The notes under the pieces are model-generated. The model worked only from the letters and a program-made list of their open reading frames with translations. It was not told the origin of the DNA and did not search any database. From Psychroserpens luteus (lineage in GTDB: Bacteria > Bacteroidota > Bacteroidia > Flavobacteriales > Flavobacteriaceae), in contig NZ_JADILU010000001.1 in the NCBI RefSeq assembly GCF_015319355.1, positions 372,001-436,000 of the forward strand: a stretch of 64,000 nt of DNA. The letters are read 5' to 3'. Positions 27,222-34,364 of the stretch are shown here, piece by piece. The position numbers were made by a program, and so were the translations under genes. Numbering within the stretch: position 1 is the stretch's first letter; each line of letters begins with the position of its first letter.

Positions 27222-28190
27222 TTATTTTACATCCATAAATTCATCAAAAAGAGCATAAAATTTTTCAGGTTCTTCAAGGTATGGGTTATGTCCGCTCTGT
27301 TCAAACATTTCAAACTGAGCCTCAGGCATAAAGGTTTTATATTGTACTGCAAACTCTGGAGTAGATACACCATCATAACGACCAGCAACAACTAAAGTTT
27401 TTGCTTTTACGTCTTTTAATTGTTGTCTGTAGTCTTGATTTATCATACTACCTGAAACATCAAAATCACCATCTCGTCCAATAATTGTAGTGTAGACATC
27501 TCCAGCCCAACCTCTGTACTTTTTCTTCGGAACTTTTGATCTCAGCGTCGTATTATGATAGTAAATATATTTTGTTGGGAAATCTCCATAAACCGTTTTT
27601 AATGGTTCTTGACTGGACACGTATCCTAATTTCCGAAGCGAATCTACAGCAACCCATTTCTCAGGAAAATGCGTTTTTGCATAATGGTTATAGCTATCAC
27701 AGTTGGCTTGCCACATAGCTCCAGAATGGAAACCGTTAATTAAAACCATCTTATCAACATTGTCTTTATATTTTATCGCGTAGGCTTGTGCAGGAACAGT
27801 CCCATAAGAGTGACCAACAAGTGAGATCTTGTCAAATTTGAGAAGTTTGCGAAGTTTTTCAATCAGCTCTACATCTGCTTCAACACTATATTCATTAACA
27901 TCTTTTGCATCATCACTCATGCCACGACCCAACCAATCGAAAAACACAACCGTATTGGTTTTATAATACTGACCAAATGCACCTTGCATATAATCATGTG
28001 AATTTCCTGGACCTCCTGGTAAAAAGAAAATTGGATCACCTTCTCCTAAAACTTCAACATTGATTTTGTAACCATTAATCTCATAGAATTTAGATTCGAA
28101 TTTATCGAAGATGTTGGGATCTGTTTGGGAATATATCGTTGAACATGTGAAACATGCAAAAACAAGTAAAGCTTTTAATGTAGAGGTCAT
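27222..28190 (-). CDS. Exported alpha/beta hydrolase (proline-iminopeptidase-like)
   Basis: 322 residues. A signal peptide (MTSTLKALLVFACFTCSTIY, SQ) targets it to the periplasm or surface. The hydrolase fold shows the oxyanion motif FFLPGGPGNSHDYM (about 54-67), the nucleophile elbow VGHSYGTVPAQAYA with Ser near residue 127, an acid in VVAGRYDGVST (near 272) and the final His in EQSGHNPYLEEP (near 301). HGGPG-like loops are typical of S33 prolyl aminopeptidases, but ester hydrolysis cannot be excluded. Although it lies next to bioB, the signal peptide argues against a role as the cytoplasmic pimeloyl-ACP esterase BioH. Confidence 0.82.
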   Translation of the reverse strand: MTSTLKALLVFACFTCSTIYSQTDPNIFDKFESKFYEINGYKINVEVLGEGDPIFFLPGGPGNSHDYMQGAFGQYYKTNTVVFFDWLGRGMSDDAKDVNEYSVEADVELIEKLRKLLKFDKISLVGHSYGTVPAQAYAIKYKDNVDKMVLINGFHSGAMWQANCDSYNHYAKTHFPEKWVAVDSLRKLGYVSSQEPLKTVYGDFPTKYIYYHNTTLRSKVPKKKYRGWAGDVYTTIIGRDGDFDVSGSMINQDYRQQLKDVKAKTLVVAGRYDGVSTPEFAVQYKTFMPEAQFEMFEQSGHNPYLEEPEKFYALFDEFMDVK

Positions 28191-28260
28191 AAGGATGAAT
28201 TTATTGTAAATATAAAAGAAAAATGTCTGTCTCTAAATTTGCTAAACTCTATTTGTATTA

Positions 28261-28334
28261 CATAACGCAGTGAAGAATCTTAATTATATAAGGTGCTGGT
28301 ATGTATTATAAAAAAGATTCTTCACTGCGTTATG
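28261..28334. repeat. Perfect 21-base inverted repeat, REP-like
   Basis: The arms at 28261-28281 and 28314-28334 (CATAACGCAGTGAAGAATCT plus T, and its exact complement) enclose 32 bases. The right arm, continued to 28341 (gaatgaca), has the same layout as the repeat inside bioF (AGATTCTTC, variable centre, GAATGACA). The intergenic stretch 28191-28499 holds this element, the related copy at 28384-28417 and a terminator, and no gene. Confidence 0.7.
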
Positions 28335-28383
28335 AATGACATTTAGATTTTTTTTTAAAACTAGTCTTTAATTAATAGCCTAC

Positions 28384-28417
28384 TGTCATTCAGAAGGAAG
28401 TATGACTGAAGAATCTC
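28384..28417. repeat. Second copy of the GATTCTTC...GAATGACA palindromic repeat
   Basis: It starts TGTCATTCAG and ends GAAGAATCTC like the bioF copy at 35036-35063, with six extra bases in the centre. It lies 50 bases after the long inverted repeat. Confidence 0.6.
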
Positions 28418-28456
28418 TTCAATGTAGATAATAGATACATAAAAATAAAGAGTAAT

Positions 28457-28484
28457 AAAAAATCCGCCAATTGGCGGATTTTTT
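28457..28484 (-). terminator. Terminator of the flotillin operon
   Basis: AAAAAATCCGCCAATTGGCGGATTTTTT is described here by its arms, AATCCGCCAA and TTGGCGGATT, with A/T runs on both sides. It lies 16 bases beyond the flotillin stop, read on the minus strand. Confidence 0.85.
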
Positions 28485-28499
28485 ATAATCTAAACTAGA

Positions 28500-29927
28500 T
28501 TAGCTCTTATTGTCTTCCTTTTTCTTCGGAAGAACTTTAGCATCTTCTGGTTGTGCTTTGTCTTTGCCTTTTAAATACTCAGGTAAATCCATACCAGCCA
28601 TATTAAACATTTCTTGAAGTGGTGGAACAGATTTGTACATTCCTGATAAGAAATTAGCTGTAGATGATTTTCCATCTTCGCCTTTACTGCCACTATCCCA
28701 AACGGTTACTTTATCAATTTTAATGTTTTTGATAGCTTCAGCCTGAAGTCTCACCAATTCTGGTAATTTATCTGCAATTAATAATAATACAGCATCACGA
28801 CTTGAGTTTCCAGCAGCTTTAACGATTTGCTCCATACCAGCAGCTTGTTTTGTTAAGACTTCAAACTGACCTTGAGCTTCGGCTTGTGCTTTAAACAGGA
28901 TTGCATCAGCCTCACCTTTTGCACGTCTTCTAATACGTTCAGCTTCAGCTTCTGCATCGATCTCAACTTTGCGTTTATCTATTTCCGCAGGAATAATAAT
29001 ATCTGCCATTTGAGATGAACGCTCACGTTCTGCTCTCGCTGTTTCTGCTTCTTGCTCTGCAGCATATGATTCTTGCAAAGCTTTTGCACTTTGTACTTTT
29101 TCTGAAGCGTTTGCAACACGTTCAGCTTCTGCTTCACGTTGACGACGTAACGAATCTGAATTTGCAACTGCGATTTTTGCGGTATTTTCTCCTTCTACAG
29201 CTTTTGCATTGGCAGCAGCTACTTGAGTTCTTTCATCTTGTACAGCATTAGCTTCTCCAATAGAACCATCTCTGGTTTTCTCAGCAACCGATTTACGTGC
29301 TGCGTTAATAGCATGCGCAGCAGCTTCTTTACCTAAAGCTTCAATATATCCAGACTCATCAACGATATCTGTAATGTTTACGTTAATTAGTTTAAGACCT
29401 ACTTTTTTTAGTTCTGTTTCAACACTTTGTGAGATGTTAGTTAAGAATTTATCACGATCATTATTAATTTCTTCAATATCCATTGAAGCAACGACCAAAC
29501 GTAATTGTCCGAAAATAATTTCTTGCGCTAAATCTTGAATTTCATTTTGGCCTAAACCTAATAAACGTTCAGCAGCATTTTGCATCACACCAGGTTCTGT
29601 AGAGACACCAATGGTAAAACGTGATGGTACGTTTACACGAATATTTTGTTTAGACAATGCATTTACTAAGTTAACCTCAATAGAAATAGGAGTTAAATCT
29701 AGAAATTCATAATCCTGAAATACAGGAACAATAAAGGCTGCTCCACCATGAATACATTTTGCCGATTGTCCTCCACCTACTTTTCCGTAGACCACTAAAA
29801 TACGGTCAGATGGACAACGCTTGTAGCGTTTTATAAGGATGATTAAAAAGACAAAGATGAAAAGTATTGCAGCAACTGCTGCAATAGGAAAGCCTAAATC
29901 AAAGTTTTGTGTCACTAGGTAGTTCAT
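28500..29927 (-). CDS. Flotillin-family (SPFH) membrane-scaffold protein
   Basis: 475 residues. One N-terminal membrane segment (about 14-34) is followed by KRYKRCPSDRILVVYGKVGG, the SPFH domain (about 40-200, with FTIGVSTEPGVMQNAAERLL), and a long Ala/Glu-rich coiled coil (about 205-380, with RTQVAAANAKAVEGENTAKI and EAEAERIRRRAKGEADAILF). The tail (about 420-475) is Pro- and Lys-rich. Flotillins form oligomeric scaffolds in membrane microdomains and affect fluidity and protein complexes. Its ATG lies inside the end of the upstream NfeD-like gene (29-base overlap), the usual flotillin/NfeD partnership. Confidence 0.92.
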   Translation of the reverse strand: MNYLVTQNFDLGFPIAAVAAILFIFVFLIILIKRYKRCPSDRILVVYGKVGGGQSAKCIHGGAAFIVPVFQDYEFLDLTPISIEVNLVNALSKQNIRVNVPSRFTIGVSTEPGVMQNAAERLLGLGQNEIQDLAQEIIFGQLRLVVASMDIEEINNDRDKFLTNISQSVETELKKVGLKLINVNITDIVDESGYIEALGKEAAAHAINAARKSVAEKTRDGSIGEANAVQDERTQVAAANAKAVEGENTAKIAVANSDSLRRQREAEAERVANASEKVQSAKALQESYAAEQEAETARAERERSSQMADIIIPAEIDKRKVEIDAEAEAERIRRRAKGEADAILFKAQAEAQGQFEVLTKQAAGMEQIVKAAGNSSRDAVLLLIADKLPELVRLQAEAIKNIKIDKVTVWDSGSKGEDGKSSTANFLSGMYKSVPPLQEMFNMAGMDLPEYLKGKDKAQPEDAKVLPKKKEDNKS

Positions 29928-30528
29928 ATGTTTTGGTTTTAATTGGTTCTATTGCTTTTTTTGTTTGTTCTACTATTAAGATGCCATTGCTGGTGACATC
30001 AACCACTTTAATTATGGTTCCCGATTTTAATTCTGAAAGCGAATCTGTTAAAGCTTCAAGTTCTCTTAAAGTCCCTTGAACTCTTACGCTTACTTTTCCC
30101 ATTCTTTCACGATTTGCACCAACAGTGAGGTAAATTTCACCAATAGCACCAATAGCATTTTTATATTGTAATGTTCCGCTATCTGATAGTTTTCGCATGC
30201 CATAAAACATAGCTGCCATTATTGCCATCATTAGTAATCCACAAAATAACGATATGACAACTGTTAAAGGTTTTGAAAATCCTGCATTAATACAAGCGAT
30301 TCCTATCCATCCAAAAATAGTAAAGAAACCAACGAGGTTTTTAAAGGTTATGAATTGAAACCCGATTCCTGCATCAGCATCCATCTCTGAATCTACACCA
30401 TCAAAGTCGTCTCCACCATCCATTCCAAGAAATGTAGTAATGATTACAAAAACAAAAATGACAGAGCCAATGAATGCAATAACCCAAAAGAATTGTGAGA
30501 ATCCATCTAAAGCAGAAAACCATTCCAT
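29899..30528 (-). CDS. NfeD-like membrane protein paired with flotillin
   Basis: 209 residues. Three membrane segments (about 11-35, 60-80 and 82-108) precede a C-terminal OB-fold-like domain (about 115-190, with NAIGAIGEIYLTVGANRERM and SVRVQGTLRELEALTDS). An acidic loop (MDGGDDFDGVDSEMDADAG) lies after the first segment. This topology fits the NfeD family in its YqiJ-like form, whose members accompany flotillins and probably anchor or tune the scaffold. The gene precedes the flotillin with a 29-base overlap, so translation is likely coupled. A near-consensus TATATTTC lies at 30557-30564 on this strand. Confidence 0.75.
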   Translation of the reverse strand: MEWFSALDGFSQFFWVIAFIGSVIFVFVIITTFLGMDGGDDFDGVDSEMDADAGIGFQFITFKNLVGFFTIFGWIGIACINAGFSKPLTVVISLFCGLLMMAIMAAMFYGMRKLSDSGTLQYKNAIGAIGEIYLTVGANRERMGKVSVRVQGTLRELEALTDSLSELKSGTIIKVVDVTSNGILIVEQTKKAIEPIKTKTYELPSDTKL

Positions 30529-30599
30529 AGTTATGTGAGTATTAAAAATTAATATTGAAATATAAGACCTTTAAAGATGTCTTACACTATTTATAAATG

Positions 30600-31763
30600 T
30601 TATTTTGAAAGTAAAATAGACACTGCATTGCCTCCAAATCCAACAGCATTAACAAGAATATGTTTAATGTGTTTTGGAGCTTCGGTTTTTAAGTAAGGCA
30701 CCGAAATAAATTTTTGATGCTGTAACATCATAATTGCCATTTCAATACTTAAAAGTCCGGAAGCACCAAGGCTGTGACCTATCTTCCACTTATTAGTAGT
30801 CAATGCAGGCGTTTTGTTACAAAAAATTGTTGAAATCGCATTTATTTCTGCTTGATCACCTTTTGTAGTCCCAGGAGTATGTGTGACGATAACATCAATA
30901 TCTTCAGGTTTTAATTCACCTAAAGCCATTTTCATAGAACGTTGAAAACATGTAGCATTTGTTGATAGTGATGCGTTGTGTTCTAGAATTTCGGTAGCAT
31001 AACCAATACCAATGATTTTGGCTAAAGCATTTTTTGTTGCTCCAGATTCTAAACAAGCCATTGCAGCACCTTCGCCAAGAATCATTGCGTTTTCGGTTTT
31101 GTTAGGATTTAGGGCTTGGTTTGGGTATTGAGATGTTTCACTTTGTTTTGAATGAACATTTGCTCTTGAATATATTTTTAAAGCCTGCATTTGTGCAATC
31201 GTAAATGCAGTTAAAGGCGCTTCACTACCACCAACCAAAAACTTATCACACATACCAGAATTAATCCATGCAATACCATTAAGCATCGCATGTAAAGCGG
31301 TAGAGCAGGTGATAGAATGTGAGATTTCTGGGCCTTGAGTTTGTAAATCATGAGCAACCCAAGACGAGATATTCCCTAACGTTGTTGTTGGTGAGCTTAA
31401 TGTTTCTGCTTTATTATTTTTTAGAAATTCTTCGTGATACGTTTCAAAAAGAGCTGTTGCACCTCTTGAGGATCCAATGTTGATTCCGAAGTTATCAGTA
31501 GATTTCCAATTTACGTTTTTAATCGCTTGTCTTGAAGCAAAAATGGCATACAAAACAGAATTATCAAGTGATTTATACTTTATGTTAGATTGCCTTAATT
31601 GATCTATCTCTGCTTTTAATTTCTTCGGAAATGTTGCCACTAAAGCACCGTCTTTTTCAGTAAAACAATGGGAATCATTTAAGTAGTTGTTCCAAATGTC
31701 TTCAGGCGTTTTACCTAAAGGGGAAATAGATGAAATTGCGGTTATTGAGATTGGGTTTTGCAA
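30600..31763 (-). CDS. FabF-like beta-ketoacyl synthase next to the biotin genes
   Basis: 387 residues, slightly shorter than FabF (about 412). The condensing-enzyme residues are all present: Cys153 in HSITCSTALHAM, His295 in VIVTHTPGTTKGD, and Lys325 and His330 in NKWKIGHSLGASG, spaced as in E. coli FabF. It should therefore be an active decarboxylating ketosynthase acting on acyl-ACP or acyl-CoA. No acyl carrier protein gene is nearby. It follows bioA (same strand, 168 bases) but has its own TATCTTTG promoter at 31780-31787. A role in making the pimeloyl precursor of biotin is suggested only by position. General fatty acid or secondary lipid synthesis is the alternative. Confidence 0.82.
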   Translation of the reverse strand: MQNPISITAISSISPLGKTPEDIWNNYLNDSHCFTEKDGALVATFPKKLKAEIDQLRQSNIKYKSLDNSVLYAIFASRQAIKNVNWKSTDNFGINIGSSRGATALFETYHEEFLKNNKAETLSSPTTTLGNISSWVAHDLQTQGPEISHSITCSTALHAMLNGIAWINSGMCDKFLVGGSEAPLTAFTIAQMQALKIYSRANVHSKQSETSQYPNQALNPNKTENAMILGEGAAMACLESGATKNALAKIIGIGYATEILEHNASLSTNATCFQRSMKMALGELKPEDIDVIVTHTPGTTKGDQAEINAISTIFCNKTPALTTNKWKIGHSLGASGLLSIEMAIMMLQHQKFISVPYLKTEAPKHIKHILVNAVGFGGNAVSILLSK

Positions 31764-31779
31764 GTAAAATAGTTTTGCG

Positions 31780-31787
31780 CAAAGATA
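31780..31787 (-). promoter_or_regulatory. -7 element of the ketosynthase gene
   Basis: The minus strand reads TATCTTTG, a perfect match, 17 bases upstream of the ATG at 31763. It indicates transcription independent of bioA. Confidence 0.55.
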
Positions 31788-31826
31788 TTAATATCGCTTT
31801 ATCTTTCTGCAAGGTTTTAATTCTAT

Positions 31827-31914
31827 CCTACAAGGTTTCTACAACCTTGTAGGTTTGAGTTAGAAGATTATTGCTTTTTTGTAGATACCTACAAGGTTTT
31901 AGAAACCTTGCAGG
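31827..31914. repeat. Two CCTACAAGGTT hairpins in tandem
   Basis: At 31827-31853 the CCTACAAGGTT and AACCTTGTAGG arms enclose five bases. At 31888-31914 the same left arm pairs with AACCTTGCAGG (one G-T wobble), again with a five-base loop. A half copy (CTGCAAGGTTTT) lies at 31808-31819. This is a different family from the GATTCTTC repeats. It lies between bioA and the ketosynthase gene. Confidence 0.75.
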
Positions 31915-31931
31915 ATGGGGTAGTTATATCA

Positions 31932-33197
31932 TTAAACGATTTCTAAAGCCTCTTCAATGACTTGATAAATCTTTTCAAGTTCTTCCGAAGAAATAATATA
32001 AGGCACTTGAATATAAATTGTATTTCCCAATGGTCTTAAAAACACACCTCGATCCATAAAGAATTTAAGAAGCTTATCTCTCAAATCTCCATAACGTTCC
32101 ATTTTGGTGTTGAGGTCTAATGCGAAAATGACACCTATATGTCGTGTTGATTTTACTTTTGGGTGATTTTTAATTTTGAGTTCAAAGTCTGTATGAGCTT
32201 TGGAGATGTGTTTGATATTTTGTTGAATTTCCGAAGATATTAAAAGCTCAATTCCAGCAATAGCAGTTGCACAAGCTATTGGATTTGCAGAGTAGGTATG
32301 GCAGTGAAAAAAGCCTTTTGCCATGTCGTTGCTCAAAAACGCATCGTAAATGTCTTGCGTACAAGAGGTTATTGCCATTGGGATTAATCCTGCTGTTAAG
32401 GCTTTACTTAAACATATAATGTCTGGTTTGGTCTCGATATAATCTGAAGCAAAATAACGTCCTGTTTTACCAAAACCGGTCATGACTTCATCTGCAATGG
32501 TTAAGATTTGATGTTGTTTGCAAAATGATAAAATGTTGTTTAAACCCTTAGCATCATGAATTTTCATTCCTGCAGCACCTTGAACTAAAGGTTCGTAGAT
32601 GAATCCTGCTATTTTATGTTGTGTGCTATACTCTTTTAAGAGGTTTAAAATGTGCTCAGTATTTGTTCCATCTGGTGTTGGGATTCGTTTGACATCAATT
32701 AGGAATTCTTCAAATGGACCATTATAAACTGATAAGCCAGAAACACTCATGGCTCCAAAAGTGTCACCATGAAATCCGTTTTCAAAAGCGATAAAAACAG
32801 AGCGTTTATCATCGCTATTAAAATGAAATTGCAATGCCATTTTAATAGCAGCTTCTACAGCTGTTGATCCATTATCATTAAAGAAAATCTTGTTTTGACC
32901 TTTTGGAAGGATTTTTATGAGCTCTTCAGATAAAGTTATTGCAGGTTCATGTGTGAAATCGCTAAACATGATTTGATCGAGTTGCTGCATTTGTTTATAG
33001 GTCTTCTCGATAATGTAATCGTTGCAATGTCCATACATGGATGTGTACCATGAGGAAATTGCATCTATATATTCGTTTCCATCTTCATCTTTAAGGATGC
33101 AACCTTTTGCTTTTACTATGGCAAGGCTTTCTGGATGGAGTTGGTGTTGCTTTAGTGGATGCCACAGGTGCTTTTTGTCTCTTTGTTTTAAATTCAT
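31932..33197 (-). CDS. bioA: Adenosylmethionine-8-amino-7-oxononanoate aminotransferase
   Basis: 421 residues, normal for BioA. It transfers the amino group of S-adenosylmethionine to KAPA to give DAPA, a cytoplasmic PLP step in biotin synthesis. The N-terminal DKKHLWHPLKQHQ, followed by GNEYIDAISSWYTSMYGHCN (residues about 40-59), is diagnostic of BioA within class III aminotransferases. The Schiff-base Lys is in DIICLSKALTAGLIPMA (near residue 266), and NDNGSTAVEAAIKMA (about 106-120) is the phosphate-binding stretch. It is the last of the bioF-DUF2007-bioD-bioA genes, 156 bases after bioD in a gap that contains two palindromic repeats. Confidence 0.95.
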   Translation of the reverse strand: MNLKQRDKKHLWHPLKQHQLHPESLAIVKAKGCILKDEDGNEYIDAISSWYTSMYGHCNDYIIEKTYKQMQQLDQIMFSDFTHEPAITLSEELIKILPKGQNKIFFNDNGSTAVEAAIKMALQFHFNSDDKRSVFIAFENGFHGDTFGAMSVSGLSVYNGPFEEFLIDVKRIPTPDGTNTEHILNLLKEYSTQHKIAGFIYEPLVQGAAGMKIHDAKGLNNILSFCKQHQILTIADEVMTGFGKTGRYFASDYIETKPDIICLSKALTAGLIPMAITSCTQDIYDAFLSNDMAKGFFHCHTYSANPIACATAIAGIELLISSEIQQNIKHISKAHTDFELKIKNHPKVKSTRHIGVIFALDLNTKMERYGDLRDKLLKFFMDRGVFLRPLGNTIYIQVPYIISSEELEKIYQVIEEALEIV

Positions 33198-33210
33198 ATT
33201 CTACATCATG

Positions 33211-33225
33211 CTGAACTTGGTTCAG
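33211..33225. repeat. Short CTGAAC/GTTCAG hairpin repeat between bioD and bioA
   Basis: CTGAAC-TTG-GTTCAG sits in the context catg...tacctca, which resembles a common flavobacterial intergenic palindrome. It lies 14 bases upstream of the bioA start. Confidence 0.55.
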
Positions 33226-33320
33226 TACCTCATTATTTAATAATTTAAAGTTTCTAGATTTGGGTTTGTCTTTATACTAATTTTTCACTCTTACTTTCTG
33301 ATAACAAAATTAATTGTTTT

Positions 33321-33343
33321 TGTCATTCCTGAGAGGACAATCT
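33321..33343. repeat. Diverged copy of the TGTCATTC...GATTCTTC-type repeat
   Basis: TGTCATTCCTGAGAGGACAA followed by TCT keeps the outer parts of the family but has a different centre. It lies ten bases beyond the bioD stop. Confidence 0.45.
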
Positions 33344-33353
33344 TTTGTGATTT

Positions 33354-33971
33354 CTATAATGACTTTAAATGGTCTTTAAATTTTTCAGCATACTCCAAAA
33401 CTACATTTTTATCAAAATAAGGTTCTTCTTCAATACGACCAATAACTTTAACGTTAGTCATTTTTGTGATGATATCTTCTGTTGTTTTGTGCTCATTTCC
33501 GGAGAAAATAAGAGCGACATCAAATCCTTTTTCTTTTAATAGATTAAGGGTTAAAAGCGTGTGATTAATACTGCCTAAATAGTGTCTCGACACTACAATT
33601 ACTTTATAATTTGGTTTGATGAGGTCTAAAATCGTGTTTTTAGTATTTATAGGAACTAAAAGTCCGCCAGCACCTTCTATCACTAAATGGTTTTTGGTTT
33701 TAGGCGGTTTAATGTTTTTAAGTTCTATGGTGATATGATCAATATCTGCAGCAGCATGCGGACTCATTGGTGTGTTTAACGCATAACTATTCTCGTGAAA
33801 TTTAGAGTTGGTGTTCGAGATTAAACGCTGTACTTTTTTTGTATCACAATTATCTAATTCTCCAGCTTGAATAGGTTTCCAATAATCGGCTTCTAAGGAT
33901 TCGGTTATAATTGCAGATGCTATTGTTTTGCCAACCTCTGTACTAATTCCTGTGATGAAATAGGTGTTCAT
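33354..33971 (-). CDS. bioD: Dethiobiotin synthetase
   Basis: 205 residues, at the short end for BioD. It carboxylates DAPA with CO2 and ATP to close the ureido ring. The N-terminal MNTYFITGISTEVGKTIAS carries the P-loop G8-x-x-x-x-x-GKT (Gly14, Lys15, Thr16). LVIEGAGGLLVPINTKNTIL (about 95-114) is the second hallmark, with the Glu that contacts the substrate. VVSRHYLGSINHTLLTL (about 125-141) is the third. The start codon lies next to the stop of the DUF2007 gene, so the two are tightly coupled. Confidence 0.94.
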   Translation of the reverse strand: MNTYFITGISTEVGKTIASAIITESLEADYWKPIQAGELDNCDTKKVQRLISNTNSKFHENSYALNTPMSPHAAADIDHITIELKNIKPPKTKNHLVIEGAGGLLVPINTKNTILDLIKPNYKVIVVSRHYLGSINHTLLTLNLLKEKGFDVALIFSGNEHKTTEDIITKMTNVKVIGRIEEEPYFDKNVVLEYAEKFKDHLKSL

Positions 33972-34349
33972 TTAAAATATTGTTTTACAATTATTACAAA
34001 TGTATTTTGTCTTTTCAAAGAAAGGAAATAGCATATAAAATAGATTTTTACGTTCTAAAGGAGCAATTAAAATATGAGTAGAATTGCAAGATGGGCAATG
34101 TATAGGGTTTTCATTTGCATCAACTTCATAAGGCCTTATCTCGTTATAAATTTGTAGCGCTTTTTCAAAATCATCATCTGCTACTAACAATTTTACACCT
34201 CCAATGGCTTGACTTATTAAAGGATCTGAGTCTACAGTTTTTTCATCTAATAGCATTACAGTAATGCCTTCAGATTCTAGCTTAGATTTTGTGATCTGTG
34301 CTTCGGTTGAATATGGAAATGCTGTAAGCACCTTATAATTATCGATCAT
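33972..34349 (-). CDS. DUF2007 (putative signal-transducing) protein with C-terminal zinc ribbon
   Basis: 125 residues. The N-terminal half (1-75) has the DUF2007 pattern: YKVLTAFPYSTEAQITKSKL, ESEGITVMLLDE and GGVKLLVADDDFEKALQIYN. The C-terminal part holds two CxxC pairs (CPSCNS near residue 84 and CNNCKTIF at the end) that would bind zinc, with a hydrophobic patch between them (LFYMLFPFF). The function is unknown. DUF2007 is related to PII-like folds and is often fused to a zinc ribbon in Bacteroidota. It is inserted between bioF and bioD (gaps of 15 and 0 bases), so it is co-expressed with biotin synthesis, which is odd for a general regulator. Confidence 0.85.
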   Translation of the reverse strand: MIDNYKVLTAFPYSTEAQITKSKLESEGITVMLLDEKTVDSDPLISQAIGGVKLLVADDDFEKALQIYNEIRPYEVDANENPIHCPSCNSTHILIAPLERKNLFYMLFPFFEKTKYICNNCKTIF

Positions 34350-34364
34350 AAATGTGAATTGATT

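Noticed and set aside
27222-28190. Alpha/beta hydrolase near bioB as BioH
   Set aside because: A clear signal peptide and HGGPG-type loops point to an exported S33-like hydrolase, whereas BioH acts in the cytoplasm.
28979-29251. Open frames on both strands within the flotillin coiled coil
   Set aside because: The Ala/Glu/Arg repeat codons keep other frames open. The products are Leu- or Gln-rich low-complexity strings.
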